A stretch of 64,000 nt of DNA from the NCBI RefSeq assembly GCF_000702945.1, contig NZ_JNLE01000003.1, positions 2,155,501 to 2,219,500 on the forward strand, given 5' to 3'. Each line of letters opens with the position of its first letter. Position 1 is the first letter of the stretch. The notes under the pieces were generated by a model. That model was not told the origin of the DNA, did no database searches, and saw nothing but the letters and a program-made list of their open reading frames with translations. Below, in pieces: positions 8,599 to 18,225 of this stretch. This stretch comes from Clostridium sp. KNHs205. GTDB taxonomy: Bacteria > Bacillota > Clostridia > Lachnospirales > Lachnospiraceae. The position numbers and the translations under genes were made by a program.

Positions 8599-9513
8599 TT
8601 GGAATACATGAACGTACAACAAGCAGCAAATAAATGGGGAATTTCAGACCGGAGAGTAAGAATATTATGCGACGAAAATAAAATTCCTGGAATCATTCGT
8701 AAGGGGCGCTCATATCAAATTCCTATGGATGCGGTAAAACCAGTAGATGGAAGAAAAAATAGAAACAAAAAAATACCTGAGCAGTTTGTGTCCTTATTTT
8801 CAAGAATTGATGCTTTAAAAAATGAATTAGATAATCGACGTCCACTTACACAAGGAGAAGTTCAGCGCCTACGTGAAGAATTTCTTGTTGAATATACATT
8901 TAACTCTAATGCTATTGAGGGAAATACGCTTACTTTACAGGAAACAGCTATGGTATTAGAGGGAGTGACTATTGATAAAAAGCCATTAAAAGATCATTTA
9001 GAGGCCGTTGGACATCGTGATGCATTTTTATATGTTCAAGATATAGTAAAAAATAAAATTCCTTTTACGGAGAGTATTATAAAACAGATTCATACCTTGG
9101 TTTTAATGGATCGTCCAGAAGATCGGGGAGTCTATCGACGCATTCCAGTTCGTATTTTAGGTGCATTCCATGAGCCACCAGAACCTGTTTTGGTACCTGA
9201 ATTGGTGGATAGATTAATTAAGGAAAATAATTTGGTTAAGCTTCATCCAATTGAAAATGCAGCATTATTCCATTTAAAATTTGAAGGGATTCATCCGTTT
9301 ATAGATGGAAATGGGCGCACTGGGCGCTTAATACTGAATTTATTCTTAATGCAAAACGGATATCTTCCAGTTAATGTTAAATTTGCAGATCGCAAACGTT
9401 ATTATGAAGCATTTGACAGTTATTACCGAGATGGCTCATCTGCCGAAATGACAGAGTTGGTTGTTGAATATCTGGAAGAACGTTTTCAAAGCATTTTAAC
9501 GTATCTGAAATAG
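8599..9513 (+). CDS. Fic family protein with N-terminal HTH
   Basis: A protein of 304 residues. Residues 5-45 look like a MerR/excisionase-type winged helix (VQQAANKWGISDRRVRILC). The Fic core carries HPFIDGNGRTGR at about 232-243, the complete HxFx(D/E)GNGRxxR motif for AMP transfer. SNAIEG near residue 107 supplies the self-inhibitory glutamate of this Fic class. TTG at 8599 is preferred because AGGGGGTGA ends five bases before it; ATG at 8608 is an alternative. A 29-base gap leads to the methyltransferase, so it probably opens the operon. It may regulate the system or act as a toxin in it. Confidence 0.88.
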   Translation: MEYMNVQQAANKWGISDRRVRILCDENKIPGIIRKGRSYQIPMDAVKPVDGRKNRNKKIPEQFVSLFSRIDALKNELDNRRPLTQGEVQRLREEFLVEYTFNSNAIEGNTLTLQETAMVLEGVTIDKKPLKDHLEAVGHRDAFLYVQDIVKNKIPFTESIIKQIHTLVLMDRPEDRGVYRRIPVRILGAFHEPPEPVLVPELVDRLIKENNLVKLHPIENAALFHLKFEGIHPFIDGNGRTGRLILNLFLMQNGYLPVNVKFADRKRYYEAFDSYYRDGSSAEMTELVVEYLEERFQSILTYLK

Positions 9514-9542
9514 CAATTAAATAATATGTACTGAGGTAAAGC

Positions 9543-10967
9543 ATGAGCTCAATATTTGATAATGAGAAAAATAAAGACAAGTGTCAAAAATTCACTCCAC
9601 CAGAAATGGTGGAGATAATGTTAAATTTAGCTGGTTATACAAACAATTTAATTGGATGTCGCATTTTAGAAAATTCATTTGGGTCTGGTAATATTTTAAC
9701 AGCTATTGTTAAAAGATATATTAAGAGTGGTAGAGATTTGGGTTTGGATTCTCAAGTGATTTCAGAAGGGCTTAGTACTGATATTTATGGTATTGAGCTT
9801 GATGAAAAATTATTTTCAAACTGTAGAGAAGAACTTAATATAATCGTAGAAGAATCTGGGGTGCCTCCAGTCAAGTGGAATTTGTTTAACGTAGATGCAT
9901 TAACTTGGAAAAGTGAAATCCTTTTTGATTTGGTTATTGGAAATCCACCATATATTACTTACAAAGAAATTGATTCAGACAATAAAAGTATGATAAAGAG
10001 TAATTTTTCTACCTGTGCAATTGGAAAATTTGATTATTGCTATGCATTTATTGAGGCGGGCGTTAAATTATTAAATACTAATGGGAAACTTGTACAACTT
10101 GTGCCAAGCAATATTTATAAAAATGTATTTGCTGAAGAATTACGCAAATTATTGCAATCGCATATTTCATTAATTTTAGACTACCCATCACAAAATATTT
10201 TTAAAACTGCATTAACTTCCACAAGTGTTTTTTTATATGATAAGGCATATTACGAGGATTTTGTTCTATATAAAAATATGACTGATAATTATGAACTTCG
10301 GATTCCTCGAACTTCTTTAGTTGGAAAATGGATGTTTGTAAATTTACATGCAGAAGGGGAAAATTTAGTCAGATTTGGTGATATGTTTAATGCTTCAATT
10401 GTTATAGCAACTTTACTAAATGAGGCTTTTATTTTGAGATCAGAACAAATAGAAGATTATGAGATTGAAGAAGCAATAATAAGGCCTACTGCTAGTCCCC
10501 GATCTTTAAGATATAAGCGAAAAGAATTTATTATTTTCCCTTATCAATATGTCAACAATCAATTAATACGGATGGAAACAAATATGTTTCAATCTATTTA
10601 TCCAAAGACAGTTAAATACTTGCATAGCCATATTGAAAAGCTTAATGCAAGAAAAAAAGATGAAAGCACTGCGTGGTTTGAGTATGGACGCTCACAAGCA
10701 CTTGCACATTTAAATCAAGAAAAACTTCTTATGTCCACTGTTGTAACAAATACTGTTGAGCTTTATCATTTAGATGTTGAGACAATTCCTTACTCTGGAA
10801 TTTATATCACAGTAAAAGATAATAATTGCACATTAGATGAGGCTGAAAGAATCTTGAAAAGCATAGAATTTCTTAACTATATAAAACAAGTTGGAATAAG
10901 CGTGTCTGGAAAGTCTATTAGAATTACTTGTAAGGATATAAATAATTTTGAATTTGTTAGGAGGTAG
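9543..10967 (+). CDS. N6-adenine DNA methyltransferase (Eco57I/HsdM-like)
   Basis: A protein of 474 residues. KCQKFTPPEMVEIML near the start is typical of N6-adenine methylases that begin with a xFTP element. LENSFGSGNIL (about 41-51) is the S-adenosylmethionine-binding motif I, and NPPY at residues 134-137 is catalytic motif IV. The C-terminal half should hold target recognition. It would methylate adenine in a specific DNA site and so mark self DNA. Its stop codon overlaps the AGGAGGT ribosome binding site of the next gene. No separate specificity subunit is present. Confidence 0.88.
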   Translation: MSSIFDNEKNKDKCQKFTPPEMVEIMLNLAGYTNNLIGCRILENSFGSGNILTAIVKRYIKSGRDLGLDSQVISEGLSTDIYGIELDEKLFSNCREELNIIVEESGVPPVKWNLFNVDALTWKSEILFDLVIGNPPYITYKEIDSDNKSMIKSNFSTCAIGKFDYCYAFIEAGVKLLNTNGKLVQLVPSNIYKNVFAEELRKLLQSHISLILDYPSQNIFKTALTSTSVFLYDKAYYEDFVLYKNMTDNYELRIPRTSLVGKWMFVNLHAEGENLVRFGDMFNASIVIATLLNEAFILRSEQIEDYEIEEAIIRPTASPRSLRYKRKEFIIFPYQYVNNQLIRMETNMFQSIYPKTVKYLHSHIEKLNARKKDESTAWFEYGRSQALAHLNQEKLLMSTVVTNTVELYHLDVETIPYSGIYITVKDNNCTLDEAERILKSIEFLNYIKQVGISVSGKSIRITCKDINNFEFVRR

Positions 10968-10971
10968 AACT

Positions 10972-13116
10972 GTGGAACATTTACAGTATGTAATTGAAGA
11001 TAGCACAATTGCAGAGTTATTGGGTGTTCAGAACTTTACTAATGATGAGTCGGCAGTTTTGGAATTGGTAAAGAATTCCTACGATGCCAAAGCTCCGCAG
11101 CTTGTACTTGAATTCAACGGAGACCGCCTTACTGTTACCGACAATGGAGTTGGTATGAATGCTGATGATATTAGAAAACATTGGATGCATGTAGGTAAAA
11201 GTTCAAAAGAATATGAAGTGATTGATGAAAATAATCATAAAAGAATTTTAGCCGGATCTAAAGGAATTGGTCGATTTGCATTGTCTCGTTTAGGGCGAAA
11301 TGTTCAAATCTTTTCCAAGAAGAAAGAATCCATTGCAGTTGTATGGATAACGGACTGGAATGGTTCGACTCTCAATGAAGATGAGTCTATTAAATTACAG
11401 GGAACAAAAATTATTATTGATGGACTACGCGAAAAGTGGGGTAAGAAAAAGATCACAAACTTAGTCGACTTTTTGTCAAAAACATATAATGATACTTCAA
11501 TGAAGATTAAATTGATTCATCCAGACATTACAACTGATGTATTAAGATTTTTTCCAGAACCCAAACTTGGAAAAAACTGCTTAAGCAACATTAAAATGTA
11601 TTATGACAGCAAAACTTGCAAACTGAAAACAGAAATATCCTCTGATGAGTTTCTTGAAGAGGCAAAGATTTTTTGTTCTGGATTAAACTTGAAAGAGTAT
11701 TCTGCGAGTACTGATATGGTTGACGAGCTGAAGGCATCAAAAGAATGGGATTTATCAACAGACGAATTGAATGAATATCTATCAAAGTTAGGAGATTTTT
11801 CTACTCAGTTTTATTTTAATGTTAATTCTTCTTCTGTAGAGATGGAAAAATTTTTATATAAATACTCAAGCCTTCCTGAAAGTCTAAAAGGAGGAATAAT
11901 CCTATATCGAAATGCATTTAGTATTTCAGCATACGAAGGGAAGAAAGACTGGCTTGGCTTAGGAAAACGATCGAGAAAATCTCCAGCTGCAGCATCGCAT
12001 CCTACAGGCGCCTGGCGTGTACGAGAAAACCAATTGGCAGGAAAAGTTCAAATCGATAAGATGGCAAATGCTGTCTTACAGGATCTTTCTAATAGACAAG
12101 GTTTAGACGAAAATCTTTATTATGAGCTGTTCATAGAAATTATTCTTACTGGTCTTAAAGAATTTGAGAGGTATAGGCAAGAAATTATTAGACACATAGA
12201 TACAAAAAATAATGTAGAGCCAGAAAAGAAACCAACACCTGTGTCAGATAAAGTAATTTCTGACCCCAAAACGGTTTCCCTGCTTACTGCAAAGGAAGCT
12301 CAGCAATTAGCGACGGAAATCAAGACTTATAGAAAGGAAAGTTCTGATTATCAGCGAGAAAGAGCATCGGTTGAAGAACGTTATAAATATGATGTTCGTA
12401 TTTTGAATGTTTTAGCAACAACAGGGTTGAAAGCTTCTTCCATTGCTCATGAGATGAGGAACGACAGAAATTCGATTGCTGAGAATGCGCAGAATATCAT
12501 TCTCGCACTAAAAGAATATGATATGTGGGATGAATTGCTATCACCGGAAAGAACAGAAAAAGCGTATATGAATGTGCCGTATCTTTTAGAATCAAATAGT
12601 ACTGTAAGTGCAAAAATAGTAACATTTATGAATACAATGCTTGCAGAGGTTGAAAAAAAGCAATTTGAGGCTTCTTGGCAAAGTATAGCAGATGTTTTAA
12701 AAAGTATTAAGGATATTTGGGAACGGGATTATGCATGGATAACAATTACTGCAAAAATGGAAGAGGATATCTGTTTTTTAATGTCAGAAGATATAATTAA
12801 AGTAATTTTTGATAACTTGATTTTAAATAGCATACAGCAAAATGAAGATAGTAATCATTTAAATATTACCATTGAGGCTAAAACGCTTGATAACCTTTTG
12901 CATTTTATTTATTCAGATAATGGCAAAGGGTTAGACAAGAAATACGCCGCCAATACAAGAAAAATTTTGGAAGTACACGAAACAACTCGGAAAAATGGTC
13001 ATGGCTTAGGAATGTGGATAGTCAATAATACTGCTGTTATGTCAGGTGGAGAGATTATACAAATTTATGGTTATCCTGGATTTTCAATAGAGTTTTCAGT
13101 AGGAGGCAAAATGTAA
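10972..13116 (+). CDS. Double GHKL ATPase: Hsp90/MORC-like N-terminus and histidine kinase C-terminus
   Basis: A protein of 714 residues with two ATP-binding modules. The N-terminal one has ELVKNSYDA (about 31-39), TDNGVGM (56-62) and GSKGIGRFALSRLG (about 92-105), as in Hsp90, MutL and MORC ATPases. The C-terminal one has AHEMRND with a probable phospho-acceptor His at 493, then LILNSIQQN, SDNGKGL and GHGLGMWIVNN, as in sensor kinases. There are no membrane segments. GTG at 10972 is chosen because AGGAGGT ends seven bases upstream. The next gene encodes a receiver protein and overlaps by one base, which supports phosphotransfer between them. Confidence 0.85.
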   Translation: MEHLQYVIEDSTIAELLGVQNFTNDESAVLELVKNSYDAKAPQLVLEFNGDRLTVTDNGVGMNADDIRKHWMHVGKSSKEYEVIDENNHKRILAGSKGIGRFALSRLGRNVQIFSKKKESIAVVWITDWNGSTLNEDESIKLQGTKIIIDGLREKWGKKKITNLVDFLSKTYNDTSMKIKLIHPDITTDVLRFFPEPKLGKNCLSNIKMYYDSKTCKLKTEISSDEFLEEAKIFCSGLNLKEYSASTDMVDELKASKEWDLSTDELNEYLSKLGDFSTQFYFNVNSSSVEMEKFLYKYSSLPESLKGGIILYRNAFSISAYEGKKDWLGLGKRSRKSPAAASHPTGAWRVRENQLAGKVQIDKMANAVLQDLSNRQGLDENLYYELFIEIILTGLKEFERYRQEIIRHIDTKNNVEPEKKPTPVSDKVISDPKTVSLLTAKEAQQLATEIKTYRKESSDYQRERASVEERYKYDVRILNVLATTGLKASSIAHEMRNDRNSIAENAQNIILALKEYDMWDELLSPERTEKAYMNVPYLLESNSTVSAKIVTFMNTMLAEVEKKQFEASWQSIADVLKSIKDIWERDYAWITITAKMEEDICFLMSEDIIKVIFDNLILNSIQQNEDSNHLNITIEAKTLDNLLHFIYSDNGKGLDKKYAANTRKILEVHETTRKNGHGLGMWIVNNTAVMSGGEIIQIYGYPGFSIEFSVGGKM

Positions 13117-13712
13117 TGGAAAAATTCAACTTGCTTTATATTGATGATGGACCTGAGCCATCATTAGAAAAGTATTTGGATCGTGAATATAATAATTTGG
13201 ATTATGACATCGAATATTCTGAAATAACATTTGATCCAAATGAAAGCTATGATAGTCTTATGCAAAATCCAAAAGTGCAATCGGCCAACATCATTTTTAT
13301 TGACTCAAGATTGTTTGAAAATCGAACGGTGGGTAATAGCAAATTTTCAGGAGAAGAGTTTAAAATTTTTTTACGAAAGTACTACCCATTCATTGAAGTA
13401 ATTGTAATAACGCAAAATGAGGCTGATCCCGATGTAGGTACTATATCTAAATACGATCCTAAATATGGAAAAACAGCCAGTGAATATTACGCAGAAAAAT
13501 TACCCGGTTATATAGATAAAGCAATTCAAAATATTTTAATCTATAGACGTCTTGCGGAAAAATTGGAAAGTAATGAAAATTGGGAAACTACGATAAAGGA
13601 AAAGATTGTTAATTCTTTACAAGGCATCGGTGTCTATGATGAACTTACAAAAACTGATATTGATCAGTTGATTTTAGCCTTTAAAGATATACAGGAGAAA
13701 TTAGATGTCTAA
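13116..13712 (+). CDS. Receiver-domain protein (response regulator-like)
   Basis: A protein of 198 residues. The N-terminus LLYIDDG gives the acidic pair (D10, D11), NIIFIDSRLF holds the expected phosphorylation site D63, VIVITQNEAD supplies the strand-4 threonine, and YAEKLPG supplies the lysine. This is a receiver without a recognised DNA-binding output; the C-terminal 60 residues are helical. It overlaps the kinase gene (TAATG) and the HNH gene by 8 bases. It may carry the kinase signal to the nuclease or methyltransferase. Confidence 0.78.
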   Translation: MEKFNLLYIDDGPEPSLEKYLDREYNNLDYDIEYSEITFDPNESYDSLMQNPKVQSANIIFIDSRLFENRTVGNSKFSGEEFKIFLRKYYPFIEVIVITQNEADPDVGTISKYDPKYGKTASEYYAEKLPGYIDKAIQNILIYRRLAEKLESNENWETTIKEKIVNSLQGIGVYDELTKTDIDQLILAFKDIQEKLDV

Positions 13713-14343
13713 TGATTTTAGAAATACAAAATATTGTCCCGCATTGAAAGATGTGGGACTGAAGAAAGCAAAAGTTGCTGATCAAATAAAAAGTGATCAT
13801 AAAAGAGCTCGTGATATGCATGCGTATATTTATCAGAATAATGGGCCTTATAAAATTGAATTTATAAAAGCGTATAATGGTAAGTGCGCATATTGTGGGG
13901 CTTCAATAAATATTTTGCCTAAGGTAATGTTTGAAATTGATCATTTTATTTATGAGAAAGCTCCAGTATTTAATGGGAGCAAAGCAGCAGCTGGATATAT
14001 TGAAAATCTTGTTTTAGCCTGTCATTCATGTAATCATCAAAAAAGTTCTTTTATAATTGAAGATGCTGATCATCAATATTTTTATCCTGATACTGGGGGA
14101 ATACAAAAAACATTTATAAGGGATGATCAGTATTACATAAAAATTTCGGATGAGTGCAAAGAAAATCGTGTAGTAAAAGATTTTTATAAGCAACTAAATC
14201 TTGGAGGAGAAATTCATAGGCTTGACTATTTATTGATGAGTATGATTGGAATGAAAGAAAAAATAACAGACATGCCAGAGGCAAGCGCCAAAATAGGACA
14301 AGCAATAGAACTGCTTCGCGTTAAAAGAAATGTTATGGGATAG
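13705..14343 (+). CDS. HNH endonuclease
   Basis: A protein of 212 residues. CAYCG, FEIDHF and LACHSCNHQKS give the zinc-stabilised HNH fold, with the metal-binding and catalytic histidine in EIDHF and the second CxxC. The C-terminal half is helical and unrecognised. It is the last gene of the Fic-methyltransferase-kinase-receiver operon and would be its DNA-cleaving effector, protected against by the methyltransferase (inference). It overlaps the receiver gene by 8 bases. Confidence 0.88.
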   Translation: MSNDFRNTKYCPALKDVGLKKAKVADQIKSDHKRARDMHAYIYQNNGPYKIEFIKAYNGKCAYCGASINILPKVMFEIDHFIYEKAPVFNGSKAAAGYIENLVLACHSCNHQKSSFIIEDADHQYFYPDTGGIQKTFIRDDQYYIKISDECKENRVVKDFYKQLNLGGEIHRLDYLLMSMIGMKEKITDMPEASAKIGQAIELLRVKRNVMG

Positions 14344-14447
14344 ATCTATTTAATAATCTGGTGCAGGAAGATGGTTCAGCTAATGTATCCATTGCAGGTT
14401 TAAATCCGGTTGACTTAAATGCAGTTGATGTAGACGATAGAAATTAA
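14343..14447 (+). pseudogene. C-terminal remnant of an unidentified gene
   Basis: Directly after the HNH stop codon a frame encodes DLFNNLVQEDGSANVSIAG and continues to NPVDLNAVDVDDRN before TAA at 14445-14447. It has no start of its own. It reads like the tail of a long protein cut by the arrival of the defence block, and it is followed by the second copy of the 50-base repeat. The parent gene is not recognised. Confidence 0.5.
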
Positions 14448-14483
14448 AAGGAAGGAATCACATACTAATTACATAAATGCTAC

Positions 14484-14533
14484 TAAGAATAAAATCCTCA
14501 GATAATGCGCTGAGGATTTTATTGTTGGCAGTA
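14484..14533 (+). repeat. 50-base direct repeat copy 2, containing a terminator hairpin
   Basis: It matches 1829-1878 at 46 of 50 positions. The hairpin AAATCCTCAG / CTGAGGATTT is perfect here and is followed by TATTG. It may end transcription of the operon upstream, and with copy 1 it may mark the borders of a 12.6 kb unit. Confidence 0.75.
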
Positions 14534-14642
14534 TTCCACTATCAACAATATTATATCCGGTGGTGTGCGCATCGCCAAAAGCGCAAATCTAGGTTATAAT
14601 CTTATCAGGAAAAAGGCAGGACACTGAGCAAAAAGATGGTTC

Positions 14643-14810
14643 ATTGGACTTTGGGTAACGAATTATATGGCTTCCACCAAGGCTCAACCACGCCTCGCGG
14701 GAATCTTTTTCACCCACTCAACACATGTGGAGACGGTTGCTTTATTAACTCGGAAAAACATGATTAGTTATAATCTTGAGATGACGGTGGATGTTGATAT
14801 GTATATTTAA
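14643..14810 (+). repeat. HVET scar A (RlmD C-terminus-like tail)
   Basis: The frame reads GLWVTNYMASTKAQPRLAG and then FFTHSTHVETVALLTRKN, ending with TAA at 14808-14810. HVETVxLL is the C-terminal signature of RlmD-type 23S rRNA uracil methyltransferases, but no methyltransferase body precedes it. The tail after HVET resembles the extension of clostridial RlmD-like proteins. It is the first of five such scars in the window. Confidence 0.65.
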
Positions 14811-14887
14811 TAAAAAACTTCTTTATAAAGAGTTAATAACACATATTTATTGGTTGAGATTAAAGCAGCTAATAACAATAAATTAAG

Positions 14888-16483
14888 TACTCAAACTTCG
14901 CACTTGAATAAGTGCCTATGCACCTTGAAAATTCAATAATAACTGGCATAAAAATAGCATGAAACCGCTGGTTTTGTTATAATTAAGTTACCACACAAAA
15001 TCAAACAATCGGAGGTTCATGCTATGACAAAAAGTATAACACAAAACAACCAGAATGATAACCAGATTTCTGCATCAATCAGAAAGTTTTTTACAAGATT
15101 TCATCTTTCATCGGCTCTCAAGGCTGCTAACGCATATAAAACGAAAGGATTTCCTGTAACCGAGATTTATCAGTATCTATTTCTTTTGATTTTTTCAAAT
15201 AGAAGCATGTATATGAACATGTTGACAGGACGAAATACTCCGACCTTTGCCAAGGATACTGTCTATCGTTTTATGAAGATGATTCATATCAACTGGATTC
15301 GCTTCACATCGGTGCTTTGTTCCAGAATCATCAGGGATGCCATTCTTCCTCTGAATGATGAGAACAGGGTAAATGTCCTGATTATTGATGACTCGATGTT
15401 TGAGCGAAGCCGTTCAAAGAAGGTAGAACTTCTTGCTAAAGTATATGACCATGCGAAACATGCGTACCGTTACGGATTTCGTATGCTGACACTCGGGTGG
15501 TCAGATGGAAGCACATTTCTGCCAATTAACAGCATTCTTCTGACTTCCGAGAAACAGAAAAAACGTATCAATGAAGCAGCAATACTGGATAAAAGAACAG
15601 CGGGATATAAACGTCGTAAACTTTCTATGACCAAGGATACGAAAGCCATGTTGAAGCTGTTGGAATCTGCCAAAATAGCATCCATTCCAGCAAAATATGT
15701 CCTGTTTGATAGTTGGTTTACATCCCCTAGCACAATACATGCCGTGAAGGAAATCGGTTATGATGTTGTGGCTATGGTTAAGAGGACACCAAAAATGTTC
15801 TTCCGCTATAATGGTACAGATATATCCTTGCCGAAAATCTATAATCAGAATAAGAAGCGTCGTGGTAAATCGCGATTCCTATTGTCTGTTATGGTAGATG
15901 TTATCAAAGACGGAGAAACCGTACCTGCTAAAGTAATTTATGTCCGGAATAAAAACAATCGTAAGGAATATCTCTGCATAATCTCCACCGACATAACGAT
16001 TGATGAGGATGAAATCATCCGCATTTACGGAAAACGATGGGATATCGAAGTATTCTTTAAAATTTGTAAAAGTTATCTTAGACTCAGCAAAGAATGTCAT
16101 TCACTTTCTTATGACGCAATGACTGCCCATGTAGCGGTTGTTTTCACCAGATATATGATGTTATCCGTTGAGAATCGGGAAACAAAGGATGAACGTTCTC
16201 TAGGTGAGTTATTCTTATACTTTTCTGACGAATTGTCTGATATCACATGGATTCAGGCCTTTCAAGTGATGCTTCAAATGTTCAGAGCACTGCTTGTAAA
16301 TGATTGTGAGCTATCAGACGAAAAAATCTGTGAACTCACGGATGCATTCATGAGTGCGATTCCATCGGTACTAAAGGAACGCTTACTAGCAGCGTAAAAC
16401 GAGCTGAACATTGACAACTTAATTACTGCCAGGTATTGAATTTTCAAGGTGCATAGCTAAAATCCATGTGCGAAGTTTGAGTA
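14888..16483 (+). mobile_element. IS4 family insertion sequence
   Basis: The ends carry TACTCAAACTTCGCAC (14888-14903) and its complement (16468-16483). A second inner inverted match, TATGCACCTTGAAAATTCAA, starts at 14917 and ends at 16455. The element contains one transposase gene. No clear target duplication was found. Its right end abuts a truncated IS66 transposase in frame, so it interrupted or replaced part of that element. Confidence 0.85.
15024..16397 (+). CDS. IS4 family transposase
   Basis: A DDE transposase of 457 residues. NVLIIDDSMFERS, VLFDSWFTSP and YGKRWDIEVFFKICK give the three acidic residues; the last is the Y(2)R(3)E(6)K signature of IS4. AATCGGAGG lies upstream of the ATG. 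Length and motifs are intact, so it may be active. It is the only gene of its element. Confidence 0.93.
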   Translation: MTKSITQNNQNDNQISASIRKFFTRFHLSSALKAANAYKTKGFPVTEIYQYLFLLIFSNRSMYMNMLTGRNTPTFAKDTVYRFMKMIHINWIRFTSVLCSRIIRDAILPLNDENRVNVLIIDDSMFERSRSKKVELLAKVYDHAKHAYRYGFRMLTLGWSDGSTFLPINSILLTSEKQKKRINEAAILDKRTAGYKRRKLSMTKDTKAMLKLLESAKIASIPAKYVLFDSWFTSPSTIHAVKEIGYDVVAMVKRTPKMFFRYNGTDISLPKIYNQNKKRRGKSRFLLSVMVDVIKDGETVPAKVIYVRNKNNRKEYLCIISTDITIDEDEIIRIYGKRWDIEVFFKICKSYLRLSKECHSLSYDAMTAHVAVVFTRYMMLSVENRETKDERSLGELFLYFSDELSDITWIQAFQVMLQMFRALLVNDCELSDEKICELTDAFMSAIPSVLKERLLAA

Positions 16484-17965
16484 AATAACCTTACTGAGAT
16501 GGTGTTACTTCTTCGGAAAGAAAAGTTTGGTTCTTCTAGTGAAAAAACTCCTAAGGGGGAAATTGCTGGACAACTTTCTCTTTTTAATGAAGCTGAAGTT
16601 GAGGCGGATGCTTCTATTCCTGAACCTATTAAAAAAGAAGTAGTCAAAGGATATACAAGGACCAATCCCAAAACAAAACGGGAAGAACTAATAAAAGATC
16701 TTCCGGTGAGGGAAATCCTTTGTGAATCTTCCAGGGAAGATATGAATTGTATTCAATGTGGCACAGCGCTTAAACCAATCGGTAAGGAAACTGTTCGTGA
16801 GGAGTTGGAATACATTCCGGCAAAGCTTCAGATTGTTCGTTATGTCAGAATGGCTTATGAATGTCCGAAATGTAAACATACCAATCATCCGTATATTCAG
16901 AAGGCGAATACCCCTACCTCTCTAATGAATCATTCTCTGGCATCCCCTGGCTCGGTAGCAAATGTAATGTACCAAAAGTACGTAAACAGTATTCCTCTCT
17001 ACCGTCAGGAAAAGGATTGGGAACAGCTTGGTATCTTTCTGTCAAGGGCAACCATGGCTAACTGGGTAATCCGTTGTTCTGAGGATTATCTTATTCCGGT
17101 AACAGAGCGTCTTCGAAAAGAACTGCTTCTAAGAGATGTCATTCATTGTGATGAGACTCCGATACAGGTGCTAAAGGAAGAAGGGAAGAAACCACAAACG
17201 AAGTCATACATGTGGTTATACCGGACCGGAAACGATGATAAGCCACCGGTTATTCTTTATGATTATCAGTCTTCCAGAAATGGTGACCATGCAGTAATCT
17301 ATTTGAAGGATTTCAAAGGGTATGTGCATTCGGATGGTTACGCAGGATATAATAAACTATCCGGTATTACCAGGTGTGGCTGCTGGGCTCATCTTAGACG
17401 GAAGTTCGTTGAAGCAATTCCTGATAAGAAAGCCAAAGATGCTCCGCTTACCAGTGCTGAAATCGGAAGGGATTACTGCAATCAGCTTTTTAAAATGGAC
17501 GAAGATCTGAAAGACCTGACTCCGGATGAAAGATATAGCAAGCGTCTTGAACTGGAAAAACCAGTTCTTGAGGCCTTTTGGTGCTGGCTTGAAAACCTAA
17601 ATGTGTTAAGTGGTTCAGCCCTTGGAAAAGCTGTTACTTATGCAAAGAATCAAAAGAAGTATATGGAGAATTACCTTCTTGATGGAAGATGTTCGCTTTC
17701 CAACAATACAGCTGAGAATGCAATCCGCCCGTTTACAGTTGGGCGTAAAAACTGGCTGTTTGCAGATACCCCTAAGGGAGCTACTGCATCAGCTGCAGTA
17801 TATAGTATTATCGAGACAGCAAAAGCGAATGGTCTTAACGTATATACCTATCTGGAATATCTACTTTTGTATATGCCAGACACGGACTGGAGGAATTACC
17901 TGGAAGGACTGGATAACTTAATGCCCTGGTCAAAAGCTGTACAAGCAGAATGTGGAAAACGCTAA
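16484..17965 (+). pseudogene. IS66 transposase TnpC, N-terminally truncated
   Basis: The frame is open from the IS4 border and reads NNLTEMVLLLRKEKFGSSSEK, so only about the first 40 residues are lost. A zinc-binding region (CIQCG, CPKCKHT), DVIHCDETPIQVL, YVHSDGYAGYN and SLSNNTAENAIRPF (the last acidic residue) follow. An ATG at 16499 could start a shortened protein. Activity is doubtful because the left end and partner genes are missing. Confidence 0.88.
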
Positions 17966-18027
17966 AGGAGTGCAATTATAACCGTTCTTGTTATTTTATA
18001 TAAGGCACTCTTTTATTGATCGCTTAC
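16484..18027 (+). mobile_element. IS66 element, left part missing
   Basis: The fragment starts exactly at the right end of the IS4 element and ends with CGCTTAC (18021-18027), the complement of the GTAAGCG terminus usual for IS66. The accessory genes tnpA and tnpB and the first part of tnpC are absent. It lies next to a second, oppositely oriented IS66 remnant. Confidence 0.7.
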
Positions 18028-18066
18028 CTACCACTTAAGTATGCCGCTCGATGGAGCGGCCGTAAA

Positions 18067-18222
18067 TTAGCTTTGCTTTCTACATTCCTCTGGTAAGTTT
18101 GGTGACCATGGAAGTAAATCTTCTAAGAAACTTCGGTCTGTTCTATCCCGATGCTTTGGCATTTCTTCCAGAAGGTGTTTGATATATTCATAGGGTTTTA
18201 AGTTATTCGCCTTAGCGGTTTC
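18067..18222 (-). pseudogene. C-terminal fragment of a second IS66 transposase
   Basis: Read on the minus strand, the frame gives ETAKANNLKPYEYIKHLLEE and then LEDLLPWSPNLPEECRKQS, ending in TAA (complement of 18067-18069). This is the C-terminus of an IS66 TnpC from a different member than the plus-strand copy. The rest of the gene is missing upstream of 18222, where the small membrane protein frame begins. Confidence 0.75.
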
Positions 18223-18225
18223 ACA

